Positions 7,124 through 15,189 of a DNA stretch of 24,425 nt are shown piece after piece. Source of the stretch: an uncultured Muribaculaceae bacterium (GTDB lineage: Bacteria > Bacteroidota > Bacteroidia > Bacteroidales > Muribaculaceae). Location: the NCBI GenBank assembly GCA_910578365.1, contig CAJTRC010000039.1:1-24425 (forward strand), given 5' to 3'. Position numbers and translations under genes: made by a program. Each line of letters starts with the position of its first letter. The stretch's first letter is position 1. The notes beneath the pieces are model-generated. The model saw only the letters and a program-made list of their open reading frames with translations. It did not search any database and had not been told where the DNA came from.

Positions 7124-8024
7124 CTACGGTATAATTTATAGGTTGGGACACTTTGCAGTTGCCATCGAAATAATAGCTCAAGCCGGAGTTGGGCTGTTCG
7201 GTATAGCCAATAAAAGGCGTTTCGATGCAGGTGAAAATTATGGTCGACCTTATCTCGGCTGTGGAGTAGGGCGGCACCTCCACTGTCAGTTCTATATCGG
7301 TGCCGTCGGCAATGAAATAAGCATGAGAATCCAACTGCAGTCGGGCGGGTTTGGCCGACACTGCCCATAATCCGCCGGAATACTCCGGAACCGGACATTC
7401 TATCGTTGTGCCTTTGATCCATGGTATCTCGCTTGTCATCAGTATCTCTGTGCGATAGTCGCCATACGGGCGATAGCCTACAAACTGTGTGGCCGGACCA
7501 TTATTGGTAAACTTCGTGACATTCGAATGCCGTTCGGTGGTGTAGCGCGTAGCATCATCCATCGTGTAGTAAATCTCGGTGGCGAGCGGCTCGCCCGGCT
7601 CAAGGACAACGTCCATACAGGCCGAGGTGTGGCCGTAGTCGAACACTACGCTTACAGGCAGAGCCTTCTCGTAGGTGTTGTCGACCAGGCAGAATGTTAT
7701 GTCGCCACCATTTACAAAGGCTTCGAGCATGAATCGCGGTGAGCCATACACCACCCGTGCCACATTGCTGATTAAAGGAAAATCGTCAAGGCGATTGCCG
7801 TCGCGGTCGTAATATTCAATATATGTATAATAGTCGCCATCACATGATACATAAACCGCCTGCAGCCCGTCGAACGGTATGGCTACCGTACACGGCTTGT
7901 TTACAGTCAGTTCGATGCTGTTGTTGAAATCGGGTATGCGCTCCACGAAAATATCGTTGTTGCAGCCGGTGAATCCTGTGGCCATACATACCAATAGCAA
8001 CATATTTATGATTTTACTTTTCAT
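7107..8024 (-). CDS. Lipoprotein of unknown function
   Basis: A 305-residue protein I do not recognise. The ATG at 8024 gives a normal lipoprotein signal: MKSKIINMLLLVCMATGFTGC, with lipobox FTGC and C21 acylated, followed by NND. The open frame reaches 8042, but the six extra residues would precede the signal and begin within the promoter region. The mature part is rich in beta-type sequence with many Tyr, Thr and Val, and has no long coiled coil or membrane segment. Its end overlaps the PagL-like gene by 17 nt, so the two are translated together and probably act together at the outer membrane. It is the first gene after a good promoter. Confidence 0.75.
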   Translation of the reverse strand: MKSKIINMLLLVCMATGFTGCNNDIFVERIPDFNNSIELTVNKPCTVAIPFDGLQAVYVSCDGDYYTYIEYYDRDGNRLDDFPLISNVARVVYGSPRFMLEAFVNGGDITFCLVDNTYEKALPVSVVFDYGHTSACMDVVLEPGEPLATEIYYTMDDATRYTTERHSNVTKFTNNGPATQFVGYRPYGDYRTEILMTSEIPWIKGTTIECPVPEYSGGLWAVSAKPARLQLDSHAYFIADGTDIELTVEVPPYSTAEIRSTIIFTCIETPFIGYTEQPNSGLSYYFDGNCKVSQPINYTVDVEII

Positions 8025-8039
8025 TGCGGTCATAGAATA

Positions 8040-8070
8040 CAAAATTATGAAAAAACATCGACATTAACAA
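8040..8070 (-). promoter_or_regulatory. Promoter of the lipoprotein/PagL-like operon
   Basis: Minus strand: TTG (8068-8070), 20-nt spacer, TAATTTTG (8040-8047), 15 nt before the ATG at 8024. It is divergent from the fucosidase promoter within a 104-nt intergenic region. Confidence 0.7.
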
Positions 8071-8095
8071 TAGGGAATTTCAGAAAAATTTTGCT

Positions 8096-8103
8096 TATCT
8101 TTG
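8096..8103 (+). promoter_or_regulatory. -7 promoter element of the fucosidase operon
   Basis: TATCTTTG at 8096-8103 matches the Bacteroidota -7 box, 25 nt before the ATG. No good TTTG is found 19-21 nt upstream, so this promoter may be weak or need an activator. Confidence 0.6.
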
Positions 8104-8128
8104 CCGAATAAACTACAAAAAACGAACC

Positions 8129-9454
8129 ATGACCAAACACATTTTGCCAATATCGCTTTTGCTTGCCGCTGCCTCAGGAATGCAAGCCGCCAGCTTCAAT
8201 CCCTATGCGGGCGAATACACACCCTCGGAAGAGGTGATTCAGAGCCGTCGCGAATTTGCCGCCGACCGTTTCGGCATATTCATTCACTGGGGCATATACA
8301 GTATGTACGGCCAGGGCGAATGGTATCTTAATTACGGACCGCTGCACAGCGAGTACTCCAAGGCCGCAAGTGCCTTCTATCCTATAAAATTCAATGCCGA
8401 CGAGTGGGCCGGAGCCATACGTGACTCCGGTGCAAGATACGTATGTTTTACATCGCGCCATCACGACGGATTCTCGATGTACCATACAGCCGAATCGGAC
8501 TATAACATTGTCGATGCCACGCCGTTCAAACGCGATGTAATTAAAGAGCTTTCAAAGGCATGTCAGAACAACGATCTTAAACTGCACCTGTACTACTCGC
8601 ACCTCGACTGGGGGCGCCAGGACTATCCGCAGGGCCGCACAGGCCATAGTACCGGACGTGACTCCACTTACTCCGACTGGCCCGGATACTACGGTTTTAT
8701 GAACCGCCAGCTCACTGAACTGCTGACCAACTACGGCCCTATACGCGCTATATGGTTCGACGGCTGGTGGGACCACGATGAAGACCCGGAACCCTTCAAC
8801 TGGCAGCTCGATGAGCAGTACGCAATGATACATCGCCTGCAGCCCGGCTGTCTGGTAGGCAACAACCATCATCAGAACCCCTTCCCCGGCGAAGACATAC
8901 AGATATTCGAGCGCGACCTACCGGGACAGAACACTGCCGGACTGTCAGGTCAGGATATATCGGCGTTGCCTCTCGAAACCTGCCAGACCATGAACGGCAT
9001 GTGGGGCTACAAACTTATCGACACCAATTACAAAGACACCCCCACTCTCATACGCTATTTGGTAGGCACTGCCGGCATGGGCGCAAACCTGTTGCTGAAC
9101 ATAGGCCCGCAGCCCGACGGACAATTGCCGGCCGCCGCCCTGGAGCGCCTCAAAGACATAGGCTGCTGGATGCGCAAGTACGGTGAAACTATCTACGGCA
9201 CCGAGGGCAGCCCCTTTGCAGCCCAGAGCTGGGGTACAGCCACACGCAAGGGAAACCGCCTGTTTGTGCATGTGATGACTGCCGACAAGCCCGACATATT
9301 CGTGCCCGTGAATCTGAAAATAAAAAGCGCGCGTGAATTCGACAGCCGCGAGAAACTGAAATTCTCCAAGGTAAAAGACGGCGGCGTGATACTGCATCTG
9401 GGACAAGTGCCCGATGCTATTGACCATATAATCGAACTTGAACTCAATGACTGA
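8129..9454 (+). CDS. GH29 alpha-L-fucosidase, secreted
   Basis: A 441-residue glycoside hydrolase family 29 enzyme that removes alpha-L-fucose from glycans such as mucin O-glycans. A signal peptide covers residues 1-20 (cleavage near MQA/ASF). Family motifs seen: FGIFIHWGIYSMYGQGEWY (48-66), SRHHDGFSMYHT (109-120) and the nucleophile segment IWFDGWWD with D211 as the expected catalytic Asp. The acid/base residue is less certain; E261 (FERDLPG) and E283 (ETCQTMNGMWGY) are candidates. LLLNIGPQPDG is also family-typical. A small C-terminal beta domain ends the protein and there is no carbohydrate-binding module. It heads an operon in which the next start codon lies inside its last codons (8-nt overlap). 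No SusC/SusD pair is in the window, so this is not a recognisable polysaccharide utilisation locus. Confidence 0.95.
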   Translation: MTKHILPISLLLAAASGMQAASFNPYAGEYTPSEEVIQSRREFAADRFGIFIHWGIYSMYGQGEWYLNYGPLHSEYSKAASAFYPIKFNADEWAGAIRDSGARYVCFTSRHHDGFSMYHTAESDYNIVDATPFKRDVIKELSKACQNNDLKLHLYYSHLDWGRQDYPQGRTGHSTGRDSTYSDWPGYYGFMNRQLTELLTNYGPIRAIWFDGWWDHDEDPEPFNWQLDEQYAMIHRLQPGCLVGNNHHQNPFPGEDIQIFERDLPGQNTAGLSGQDISALPLETCQTMNGMWGYKLIDTNYKDTPTLIRYLVGTAGMGANLLLNIGPQPDGQLPAAALERLKDIGCWMRKYGETIYGTEGSPFAAQSWGTATRKGNRLFVHVMTADKPDIFVPVNLKIKSAREFDSREKLKFSKVKDGGVILHLGQVPDAIDHIIELELND

Positions 9455-10196
9455 TACTATACTTGAGGTCTGCTGCGGCGACCTTGGAAGCGTGGCAGCC
9501 GCCGCAGAAGGCGGTGCCGGACGAGTGGAACTTTGTGTAGGCCTGGGCGAAGGCGGCTTTACGCCGTCGGCAGCCATGGTCGAGGCCGCCATGCGCCACA
9601 ATATAAAAGTGAATGTACTTGTGCGTGCCCGCAGCGGCGACTTCCTATACTCCGACGACGAAAAAGCCATGATGCTGCGCGATGCCGAAATGCTCTCCAG
9701 TATGGGCGTGAATGCGGTGGTATGCGGAGCCTTGCTGGCCGACGGAAGTATCGACACTGACTTCTGCCGTGCCCTGGCCGATGTGTGCCACGGCACCGAA
9801 CTGACATTTCACCGCGCCTTTGACGTATGCCGCGGCCCTCTGCAGGCTATGGAACAGCTTATAGAGCTGGGCTTCACACGCATACTTACCTCAGGGCAGG
9901 CCGCATCAGCCCTCGACGGCACTGACCTGCTGCGCCGGCTTGTGGAGCAGAGCCGCGGCCGTATAACCATACTTGCCGGCGGAGGAGTGAATCCGCAGAA
10001 TGCCGCCATGATTATAAGCCGCAGCGGAGTTAGCGAGCTTCATGCCTCGGCGCGCACGCAGGTGAAGAGCCTGATGCAATACCGTGTGGACGGTGTGAGC
10101 ATGGGAGCGCCCGAGAGCGATGAATACATACGTGCCACAACTTCGGCCGCTGTGGTGCGCGATATTGTAAATGCCATGAAAACAGTAAAAATATGA
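9447..10196 (+). CDS. cutC: CutC family TIM-barrel protein
   Basis: A 249-residue member of the CutC family, cytoplasmic TIM-barrel proteins named for copper homeostasis in E. coli, although their biochemical role is disputed. Motifs: RVELC (26-30), VNVLVRARSGDFLYSDDE (55-72), LTFHRAFDVC (119-128), ILTSG (146-150), LAGGGV (176-181) and ELHASAR (197-203). The ATG at 9447 is preferred to the TTG at 9438 because it gives the standard N-terminus (MTDTILEVCCGD). The gene overlaps the fucosidase end by 8 nt and the next gene by 4 nt (ATGA), so it is translationally coupled on both sides. It has no signal peptide, while both neighbours are exported, so the operon is not a simple one-compartment pathway. 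Confidence 0.93.
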   Translation: MTDTILEVCCGDLGSVAAAAEGGAGRVELCVGLGEGGFTPSAAMVEAAMRHNIKVNVLVRARSGDFLYSDDEKAMMLRDAEMLSSMGVNAVVCGALLADGSIDTDFCRALADVCHGTELTFHRAFDVCRGPLQAMEQLIELGFTRILTSGQAASALDGTDLLRRLVEQSRGRITILAGGGVNPQNAAMIISRSGVSELHASARTQVKSLMQYRVDGVSMGAPESDEYIRATTSAAVVRDIVNAMKTVKI

Positions 10197-12781
10197 AACA
10201 TATAGCATTGGCACTGCTGGCTTCGGCAGCGGTGCTGCCACTGAATGCCTCGGACTATACCGACCGCCTTAGCGCCATTCCATGCCACGCACATATGGCA
10301 CTGATGGACGATGCCGGAGCCATGAATGCCGACGAACGCCGCGCCATGGAGTTCCTGTACTCGTACATGCCTTTCCCCGACATAGCCTGCCACGACGCCC
10401 GCTTCTATCTTGAAAATGTGCGAGCCTCGCTTAAGGCCCGCAGAGAAATGCCCTGGGGCAAGTTGGTGCCCGAACGCGAGTTCATGCACTTTGTGTTGCC
10501 CGTGCGCGTGAACAACGAAGACCTTGATTCGAGCCGCATGGTATTCTACGAGGAATTGCGCGACAGAGTAAAGAACCTGTCGATGAAAGACGCCATTCTG
10601 GAAGTGAACCACTGGTGCCACGAGAAGGTTGCCTACCAGCCCTCCGACGCCCGGACATCGTCGCCGCTGGCCACAGTGCGCACAGCCCTTGGCCGCTGCG
10701 GCGAGGAATCGACCTTTACCGTAGCCGCCCTGCGTTCGGTGGGAATCCCAGCCCGCCAGGTGTATACCCCCCGCTGGGCGCATACCGATGATAACCATGC
10801 CTGGGTGGAGGCCTGGGCCGATGGCCGCTGGTATTTCCTGGGCGCCTGCGAGCCGGAGCCTATACTTGACCTGGGCTGGTTCAACGCTCCTGCTTCGCGC
10901 GGCATGCTTATGAATACAAAGGTGTTCGGCCGCTACGATGGTCCGGAGGAGGTGCTTGAGCGCCAGCCAACAGCCACAGTCATAAACGTGACCTCAAAAT
11001 ATGCCCCTGTGGAGCCTGCCGTGGTAAAGGTGGTCGACAAGTCGGGCCGCAGTGTAGAGGGTGCCCGTGTAGCCTTTGGAGTTTACAACTATGCCGAGTA
11101 CTTTTCGGCAGCGGTGAAGACCACCGGCGCCGATGGTATAAGCTCGCTTACATCTGGCCTTGGTGATTTGATGGTGTGGGCTTCCAAGGGCAATGAATAC
11201 GGCTTTGCGAAAGTAAACGCAGCCGCAGCCGATACTGCTGTGATAGTACTCGACAAGGCTCCGGGATTCTGCGGCAGTTTCGACTTCGACATAGTGCCGC
11301 CGCCTCAGAGCGCGTCGTTGCCACGGCCCACAGCGGCCCAGACCGCCGAGAACGACCGCCGCAAGCAATACGAGGATTCGGTGCGTGGAGCCTATGAGGC
11401 CACCTTCGCCACCGAGGCTTCTGCGGCAGCGCTGGCAAAACGTATAGGAGCAGCCCCGGCGCGAGTAGAGGCTGTACTTATCGGTTCGCGCGGCAACCAT
11501 GCGGTAATAGAAAATTTCCTGGCCGACAAAGATGTTGCCGACAAGACTCTGGCCCTCGATATGCTGCAGGCAATGAGCGCCAAAGATCTCCGCGACGTAC
11601 CTGCACGGGTGCTGTACGACCACTACAGCTACGGTGCTCCTGAGCAATCGCAGTTCTATACACGCTATGTACTAAACCCCAGAGTGGAGAACGAAATGCT
11701 CACACCCTACAAACACTTCCTGAGGCAGGCGTTCGGCAATGGCCGTTTCGCCACTCCGCAGCAGTTGGTGCAATGGGTGAGCGACAGCATAGCTGTAGAC
11801 AATGTATGGAATCCGCTTAAGCTGCGCATGAGCCCGCAGGCTGTATATGAGCAGCGTATGGCCGATCCGCTGTCGAGAAGCATATTTTTTGTGGCCGCGG
11901 CCCGCACCGCCGGATTCCCCTCGCGTATCGACCCTGTGACCGGCAAGACACAATATGCCTCCGATGAAAACAGCGGCTGGACCGATGTTCAGTTTGGCCC
12001 GGTGGCTGAGGCTGTGGCACCTCCTGCCGGCGTGGCCGACATCCGCTACCACAAGAGCGGACGCATCGACCAACCGGCCTATTACTCGCACTTCTCTATT
12101 TCCAAAATTGAATCGGGCTATCCGCGCCTGCTTGAATTCCCCGAATTCGCACCTATTTCCGAAATTGCACCCGGCGGCCTGCTGACACTCGACGCCGGAG
12201 ATTATCTGCTCACCACCGGGCAGCGCCTGGCCAGCGGTGCGGTTCTGGCACGTTCGCAGTTCTTTACTGTGACTCCGGGCGATACTGTCCGTGTGGACAT
12301 GTCGATACGGCAGGATACTACTGCCGTGCAGGTGCTGGGATCGTTCAACTCCGAGAACCTCTACCACAACCTTGCCGACGGTACAGACCGGAGCCTGCTT
12401 TCGACCACCGGCCGCGGCTATTATGTGCTTGGCCTCATCAAGCCCAACCACGAGCCTTCGGCACACGTGCTGAACGACATTGCCACACGCCGCGAGGAGT
12501 TCGAAAGCCGTGGCATGAAAGTGATGATGCTGTTCGGCGACAAAGCCGAGGCTTCGCGCTTCGATGCAGGCAAATTTCCGGCTTTGCCATCGAACATAGT
12601 ATTCGGCTGCGACATTGACGGTAATATAAGCCGGGAGTTGTCCGATGCACTCGATGTGCCTGTCGACAACCTGCCTCTGTTTATCATTGCCGACACATTC
12701 AACCGTGTGGTATTCATCAGCCAGGGGTATACAATAGGCCTGGGCGATACCATACTCGATATTTTCCGCCGCATAGAATAG
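10193..12781 (+). CDS. Large secreted transglutaminase-like multidomain protein
   Basis: An 862-residue exported protein with a signal peptide at about 1-19. A transglutaminase-like core (about 130-230) has a complete-looking Cys-His site: RCGEESTF (C169) and NHAWVEAW (H202). A beta-sandwich domain resembling CarboxypepD_reg/SpaA modules lies at about 260-355. At about 557-601 a second stretch aligns with the core without gaps around VAA-R-G-P-R, but the Cys position is Pro (P559) and the His position is not conserved. The last 150 residues (from about 713) resemble a thioredoxin/TlpA-like fold (GYYVLGLIKPNHEPSAHVLN, LPLFIIADTFNRVVF) without a CxxC pair. Members of this superfamily are often peptidases rather than cross-linking enzymes, so the reaction is unknown. 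It is the last gene of the fucosidase-cutC operon (4-nt overlap), directly followed by a terminator. Confidence 0.85.
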   Translation: MKHIALALLASAAVLPLNASDYTDRLSAIPCHAHMALMDDAGAMNADERRAMEFLYSYMPFPDIACHDARFYLENVRASLKARREMPWGKLVPEREFMHFVLPVRVNNEDLDSSRMVFYEELRDRVKNLSMKDAILEVNHWCHEKVAYQPSDARTSSPLATVRTALGRCGEESTFTVAALRSVGIPARQVYTPRWAHTDDNHAWVEAWADGRWYFLGACEPEPILDLGWFNAPASRGMLMNTKVFGRYDGPEEVLERQPTATVINVTSKYAPVEPAVVKVVDKSGRSVEGARVAFGVYNYAEYFSAAVKTTGADGISSLTSGLGDLMVWASKGNEYGFAKVNAAAADTAVIVLDKAPGFCGSFDFDIVPPPQSASLPRPTAAQTAENDRRKQYEDSVRGAYEATFATEASAAALAKRIGAAPARVEAVLIGSRGNHAVIENFLADKDVADKTLALDMLQAMSAKDLRDVPARVLYDHYSYGAPEQSQFYTRYVLNPRVENEMLTPYKHFLRQAFGNGRFATPQQLVQWVSDSIAVDNVWNPLKLRMSPQAVYEQRMADPLSRSIFFVAAARTAGFPSRIDPVTGKTQYASDENSGWTDVQFGPVAEAVAPPAGVADIRYHKSGRIDQPAYYSHFSISKIESGYPRLLEFPEFAPISEIAPGGLLTLDAGDYLLTTGQRLASGAVLARSQFFTVTPGDTVRVDMSIRQDTTAVQVLGSFNSENLYHNLADGTDRSLLSTTGRGYYVLGLIKPNHEPSAHVLNDIATRREEFESRGMKVMMLFGDKAEASRFDAGKFPALPSNIVFGCDIDGNISRELSDALDVPVDNLPLFIIADTFNRVVFISQGYTIGLGDTILDIFRRIE

Positions 12782-12804
12782 CGGTAACATATTATCTTAT
12801 TGGC

Positions 12805-12852
12805 CACGGCGGCAGGATGCGCTTGAGCATTCTGCCGCCGTGCTGATTTTTT
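12805..12852 (+). terminator. Intrinsic terminator of the fucosidase operon
   Basis: A 16-bp stem, CACGGCGGCAGGATGC (12805-12820) with GCATTCTGCCGCCGTG (12827-12842), contains one G-U pair and has a 6-nt loop. It is followed after 4 nt by T6. It lies 24 nt after the stop of the transglutaminase gene and separates this operon from the thiamin operon. Confidence 0.9.
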
Positions 12853-12886
12853 ATGAGTTTTTATGAGAGAGTCATTGACATAAAAT

Positions 12887-12917
12887 TTTGAATTTAAAAA
12901 TGAATTTTGTAACTTTG
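12887..12917 (+). promoter_or_regulatory. Promoter of the thiamin operon
   Basis: TTTG (12887-12890), 19-nt AT-rich spacer, TAACTTTG (12910-12917). Transcription would start near 12922-12925, just before the TPP riboswitch. Confidence 0.85.
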
Positions 12918-12930
12918 CGGCAACTCAAAC

Positions 12931-13010
12931 TCGAGAGGGGTGCACGCCGAAGGGCGGGCTGAGAAATACCCTTAGAACTTGAAGCGGTTAGTACCGCCGC
13001 AAGGACTCGT
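12931..13010 (+). promoter_or_regulatory. TPP riboswitch (THI element)
   Basis: The conserved aptamer core is present: GGGGTGC (12937-12943), GGGCTGAGA and ATACCC (12956-12971), GAACTTGA (12975-12982), CGGTTAGTACCGCCG (12985-12999) and CAAGGA (13000-13005). A closing stem P1 pairs CGAG (12932-12935) with CTCG (13006-13009). The second-half motif reads GAACTTGA rather than the usual GAACCTGA. It lies between the thiamin promoter and thiS, so the operon is expected to be switched off when thiamin diphosphate is plentiful. Confidence 0.95.
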
Positions 13011-13046
13011 CTACAACCTGTGTCTGATGCTGTATCTGGCGTCAAT

Positions 13047-13055
13047 CCCCTCTCG
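13047..13055 (+). promoter_or_regulatory. Possible switching strand of the TPP riboswitch
   Basis: CCCCTCTCG (13047-13055) is the exact reverse complement of CGAGAGGGG (12932-12940), which forms the 5' strand of aptamer stem P1 and the start of P2. The two pairings exclude each other, so this segment is a candidate expression platform. It lies 16 nt before the thiS ATG, and no poly-T terminator follows, which points to control of translation start rather than termination. The direction of the effect cannot be read by eye. Confidence 0.55.
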
Positions 13056-13070
13056 GCTAATCTTTGTGAA

Positions 13071-13274
13071 ATGAAAGTAGAAATAAATCACCACGAAGTA
13101 GCTGTAGAAGGCGATTGCAAAACACTTCTGCAAATACTCGAACTGGAAAATCTTGACGGTCGCGGTGTTGCCGTGGCCGTGGACAATTGTGTGGTACCGC
13201 GTGACTGCTGGGCTAATACCGAGCTTGTCGAGGGTATGAAAATAACGGTAATACGAGCTGTTTGCGGAGGCTGA
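13071..13274 (+). CDS. thiS: Sulfur carrier protein ThiS
   Basis: A 67-residue ubiquitin-like sulfur carrier. It ends in the required Gly-Gly (AVCGG), which ThiF adenylates and which carries the thiocarboxylate used by ThiG. The beta-grasp pattern is visible (MKVEINHHEVAVEGDCKTLL ... GVAVAVDNCVVPR ... EGMKITVIRAVCGG). An in-frame GTG at 13020 would add 17 residues read from the riboswitch expression region, so the ATG at 13071 is used. First gene of the thiamin operon; its stop shares one base with the next start (TGATG). Confidence 0.95.
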   Translation: MKVEINHHEVAVEGDCKTLLQILELENLDGRGVAVAVDNCVVPRDCWANTELVEGMKITVIRAVCGG

Positions 13275-14419
13275 TGGAAACTATTGCCATAACATTGCCC
13301 TATTTTTATCCGCATGAGGCCAAGGCAATAACGACCATGCTGCGCAGGGGCGAGGTAAGCCGCGTGCATCTGCGCAAGCCCGGCTGCAAGGCCGACTGCA
13401 TGGCGGCGCTAATTGCACAAATCCCGGCTGAATTGCGTGAGCGCATTTCGCTGCATGACCACCATGAACTTGCCGCCGGCTACGGTGTCGGAGGGGTACA
13501 TCTCAATAGTCGCTATCCCGTGGCCCCCGCAGGCTGGACCGGTCTTGTAAGCCGCTCGCTGCACAGTGTCGACGAGCTGCGTGTACATGCTGCCGACTAC
13601 GACTATGTGTTTATCAGTCCTGTGTATCCGAGCATATCCAAGCAGGGGTATAAGCCGCGGTTCACCGTCGATGAGCTGCGGCCCTATCTGTGCCACAAGG
13701 TGTATGCCCTCGGTGGCGTCACCCCGGCACGGCTGGACGAACTCGAGGCCGCAGGTTTCGGAGGCGCGGCCATGCTCGGGGCGCTATGGAAGGCCGTAGT
13801 TAAGCCCGGACATTTCCGCCTGCAGTTCATATCGCATGGCGACAGTGCCGATGCACAGCTGCAGGGAATCGAGGCTGTATTACGAGGCGGTTGCCGCTGG
13901 GTGCAGCTACGCATGAAAGACACTCCGCAGGCTCTGGTGGCCGAGGTAGGGCGCAAGGCCGCCGAATTGTGCCGCCACTACGGAGCTACATTTATTATTG
14001 ACGACCACGTGGAACTGGTGCACATCCTCGGTGCCGACGGTGTGCATTTAGGCAAAAACGACATGCCCGCCGACGAGGCCCGCCGGCTGTTGGGCCCTGC
14101 CAAAATCATAGGTTCAACAGCCAATACCCTCGGCGATATACGTGCCGCTGTTGCCGCCGGGGCCGACTATATAGGTCTGGGGCCATTTCGCTTCACCACT
14201 ACCAAGAAGAATCTCAGTCCGGTTCTCGGGCTCGAAGGCTACCGCAGCATAATAGCCGCCGCACGCGCCGAAGGCATAACCGTGCCTGTAGTGGCCATCG
14301 GAGGCATCTCAGCCTGCGATGTGGCCACGATAAGGCAGGCCGGAGCCGCAGGCGTAGCAGTAAGCGGCAGCATACTGCGAGCCGAAAATCCTATTGAAGA
14401 AACAAAAAAATTCTTATAA
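13274..14419 (+). CDS. thiE: TenI-like/ThiE fusion, thiamin phosphate synthase
   Basis: 381 residues made of two related TIM-barrel domains. The C-terminal half (about 190-381) is a complete thiamin phosphate synthase joining thiazole phosphate and pyrimidine diphosphate: WVQLRMKD (209-216), IIDDHVEL (241-248), GADGVHLGKNDMP (253-265), IIGSTANT (278-285), YIGLGPFRFTTTKKN (299-313) and VVAIGGI (339-345). The N-terminal half (1-185) is a shorter paralogue: VHLRKPG (31-37), SLHDHHELAAGYGVGGVHLN (59-78), YVFISPVYPSISKQGY (111-126), VYALGGVT (143-150). It resembles TenI, the thiazole tautomerase of Bacillus, or a degenerate ThiE. ThiE and TenI are usually separate proteins of about 210 residues each. 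The ATG at 13274 overlaps the thiS stop by one base. Confidence 0.9.
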   Translation: METIAITLPYFYPHEAKAITTMLRRGEVSRVHLRKPGCKADCMAALIAQIPAELRERISLHDHHELAAGYGVGGVHLNSRYPVAPAGWTGLVSRSLHSVDELRVHAADYDYVFISPVYPSISKQGYKPRFTVDELRPYLCHKVYALGGVTPARLDELEAAGFGGAAMLGALWKAVVKPGHFRLQFISHGDSADAQLQGIEAVLRGGCRWVQLRMKDTPQALVAEVGRKAAELCRHYGATFIIDDHVELVHILGADGVHLGKNDMPADEARRLLGPAKIIGSTANTLGDIRAAVAAGADYIGLGPFRFTTTKKNLSPVLGLEGYRSIIAAARAEGITVPVVAIGGISACDVATIRQAGAAGVAVSGSILRAENPIEETKKFL

Positions 14420-14421
14420 AC

Positions 14422-15189
14422 ATGGAAAAACTTATAATCGGTGGCCGCGAGTTCAGCTCGCGCATATTTTTAGGCACCGGTAAATTCCGCAGCAACACCG
14501 AGATGGAGCAGGCCATACTGGCTTCGGAAACAGAAATGGTAACTGTAGCCATGAAGCGCATCGACATGAACAACCGCAACGACGACATGCTGCGCCATAT
14601 AACTCATGAAGGCATACAGCTGCTGCCCAACACCTCAGGTGCCCGCGACGCTCGTGAGGCCGTGTTCGCCGCACAATTAGCCCGCGAGGCCTTCGGTACA
14701 GAATTTATAAAACTCGAGATACACCCCGATCCACGCTATCTGCTGCCCGACCCGGTGGAAACCCTGAAGGCTACCGAAGAACTTGCCCGCCTGGGCTTTG
14801 TGGTGCTTCCGTACATACAGGCCGACCCTGTGCTGTGCAAGCGGCTCGAAGAAGCCGGCACTGCCGCCGTGATGCCTCTGGCCGCTCCTATAGGCTCCAA
14901 TAAAGGTCTGGTTACGCGCGACCTGCTGCGTATAATCATAGAGCAGAGCAATGTGCCGGTAGTTGTCGACGCCGGTCTGGGCGCACCGTCGCATGCGGCC
15001 GAAGCCATGGAAATGGGAGCCGATGCCGTGCTGGTAAATACTGCTATTGCCGTGGCCGGCGACCCGGTGCGTATGGCCAGTGCATTCGCTGCCGCCACCC
15101 GTGCAGGCCGCGAGGCATTCGACGCCGGTCTGGGTGCGGTGAGCGACTGCGCCGATGCCTCGAGTCCGTTAACCTCATTCCTGCTGTGA
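14422..15189 (+). CDS. thiG: Thiazole synthase ThiG
   Basis: A 255-residue TIM-barrel enzyme that builds the thiazole ring from deoxyxylulose 5-phosphate, dehydroglycine and ThiS thiocarboxylate. The Schiff-base Lys is K97 in EFIKLEIHPD. Other family motifs: SRIFLGTGKF (13-22), NTSGARDAREAV (70-81), AAPIGSNKGL and DAGLGAPSHAAEAMEMGADAV with VNTAIA. The length is normal. It starts 2 nt after the fusion gene and its TGA overlaps the thiH start by one base. In many Bacteroides operons thiC lies between thiG and thiH; here nothing does. Confidence 0.98.
   Translation: MEKLIIGGREFSSRIFLGTGKFRSNTEMEQAILASETEMVTVAMKRIDMNNRNDDMLRHITHEGIQLLPNTSGARDAREAVFAAQLAREAFGTEFIKLEIHPDPRYLLPDPVETLKATEELARLGFVVLPYIQADPVLCKRLEEAGTAAVMPLAAPIGSNKGLVTRDLLRIIIEQSNVPVVVDAGLGAPSHAAEAMEMGADAVLVNTAIAVAGDPVRMASAFAAATRAGREAFDAGLGAVSDCADASSPLTSFLL

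Noticed and set aside
8129..12781. Polysaccharide utilisation locus
   Set aside because: Only one glycoside hydrolase and no SusC, SusD or regulator is present in the window.
11672..12790. Minus-strand frame of 372 codons opposite the transglutaminase-like gene
   Set aside because: A shadow of the real gene with no domain, no promoter and no operon context.
13020..13070. Earlier GTG start of ThiS
   Set aside because: The extra residues are read from the riboswitch expression region; ThiS normally has about 66 residues, as obtained from the ATG at 13071.
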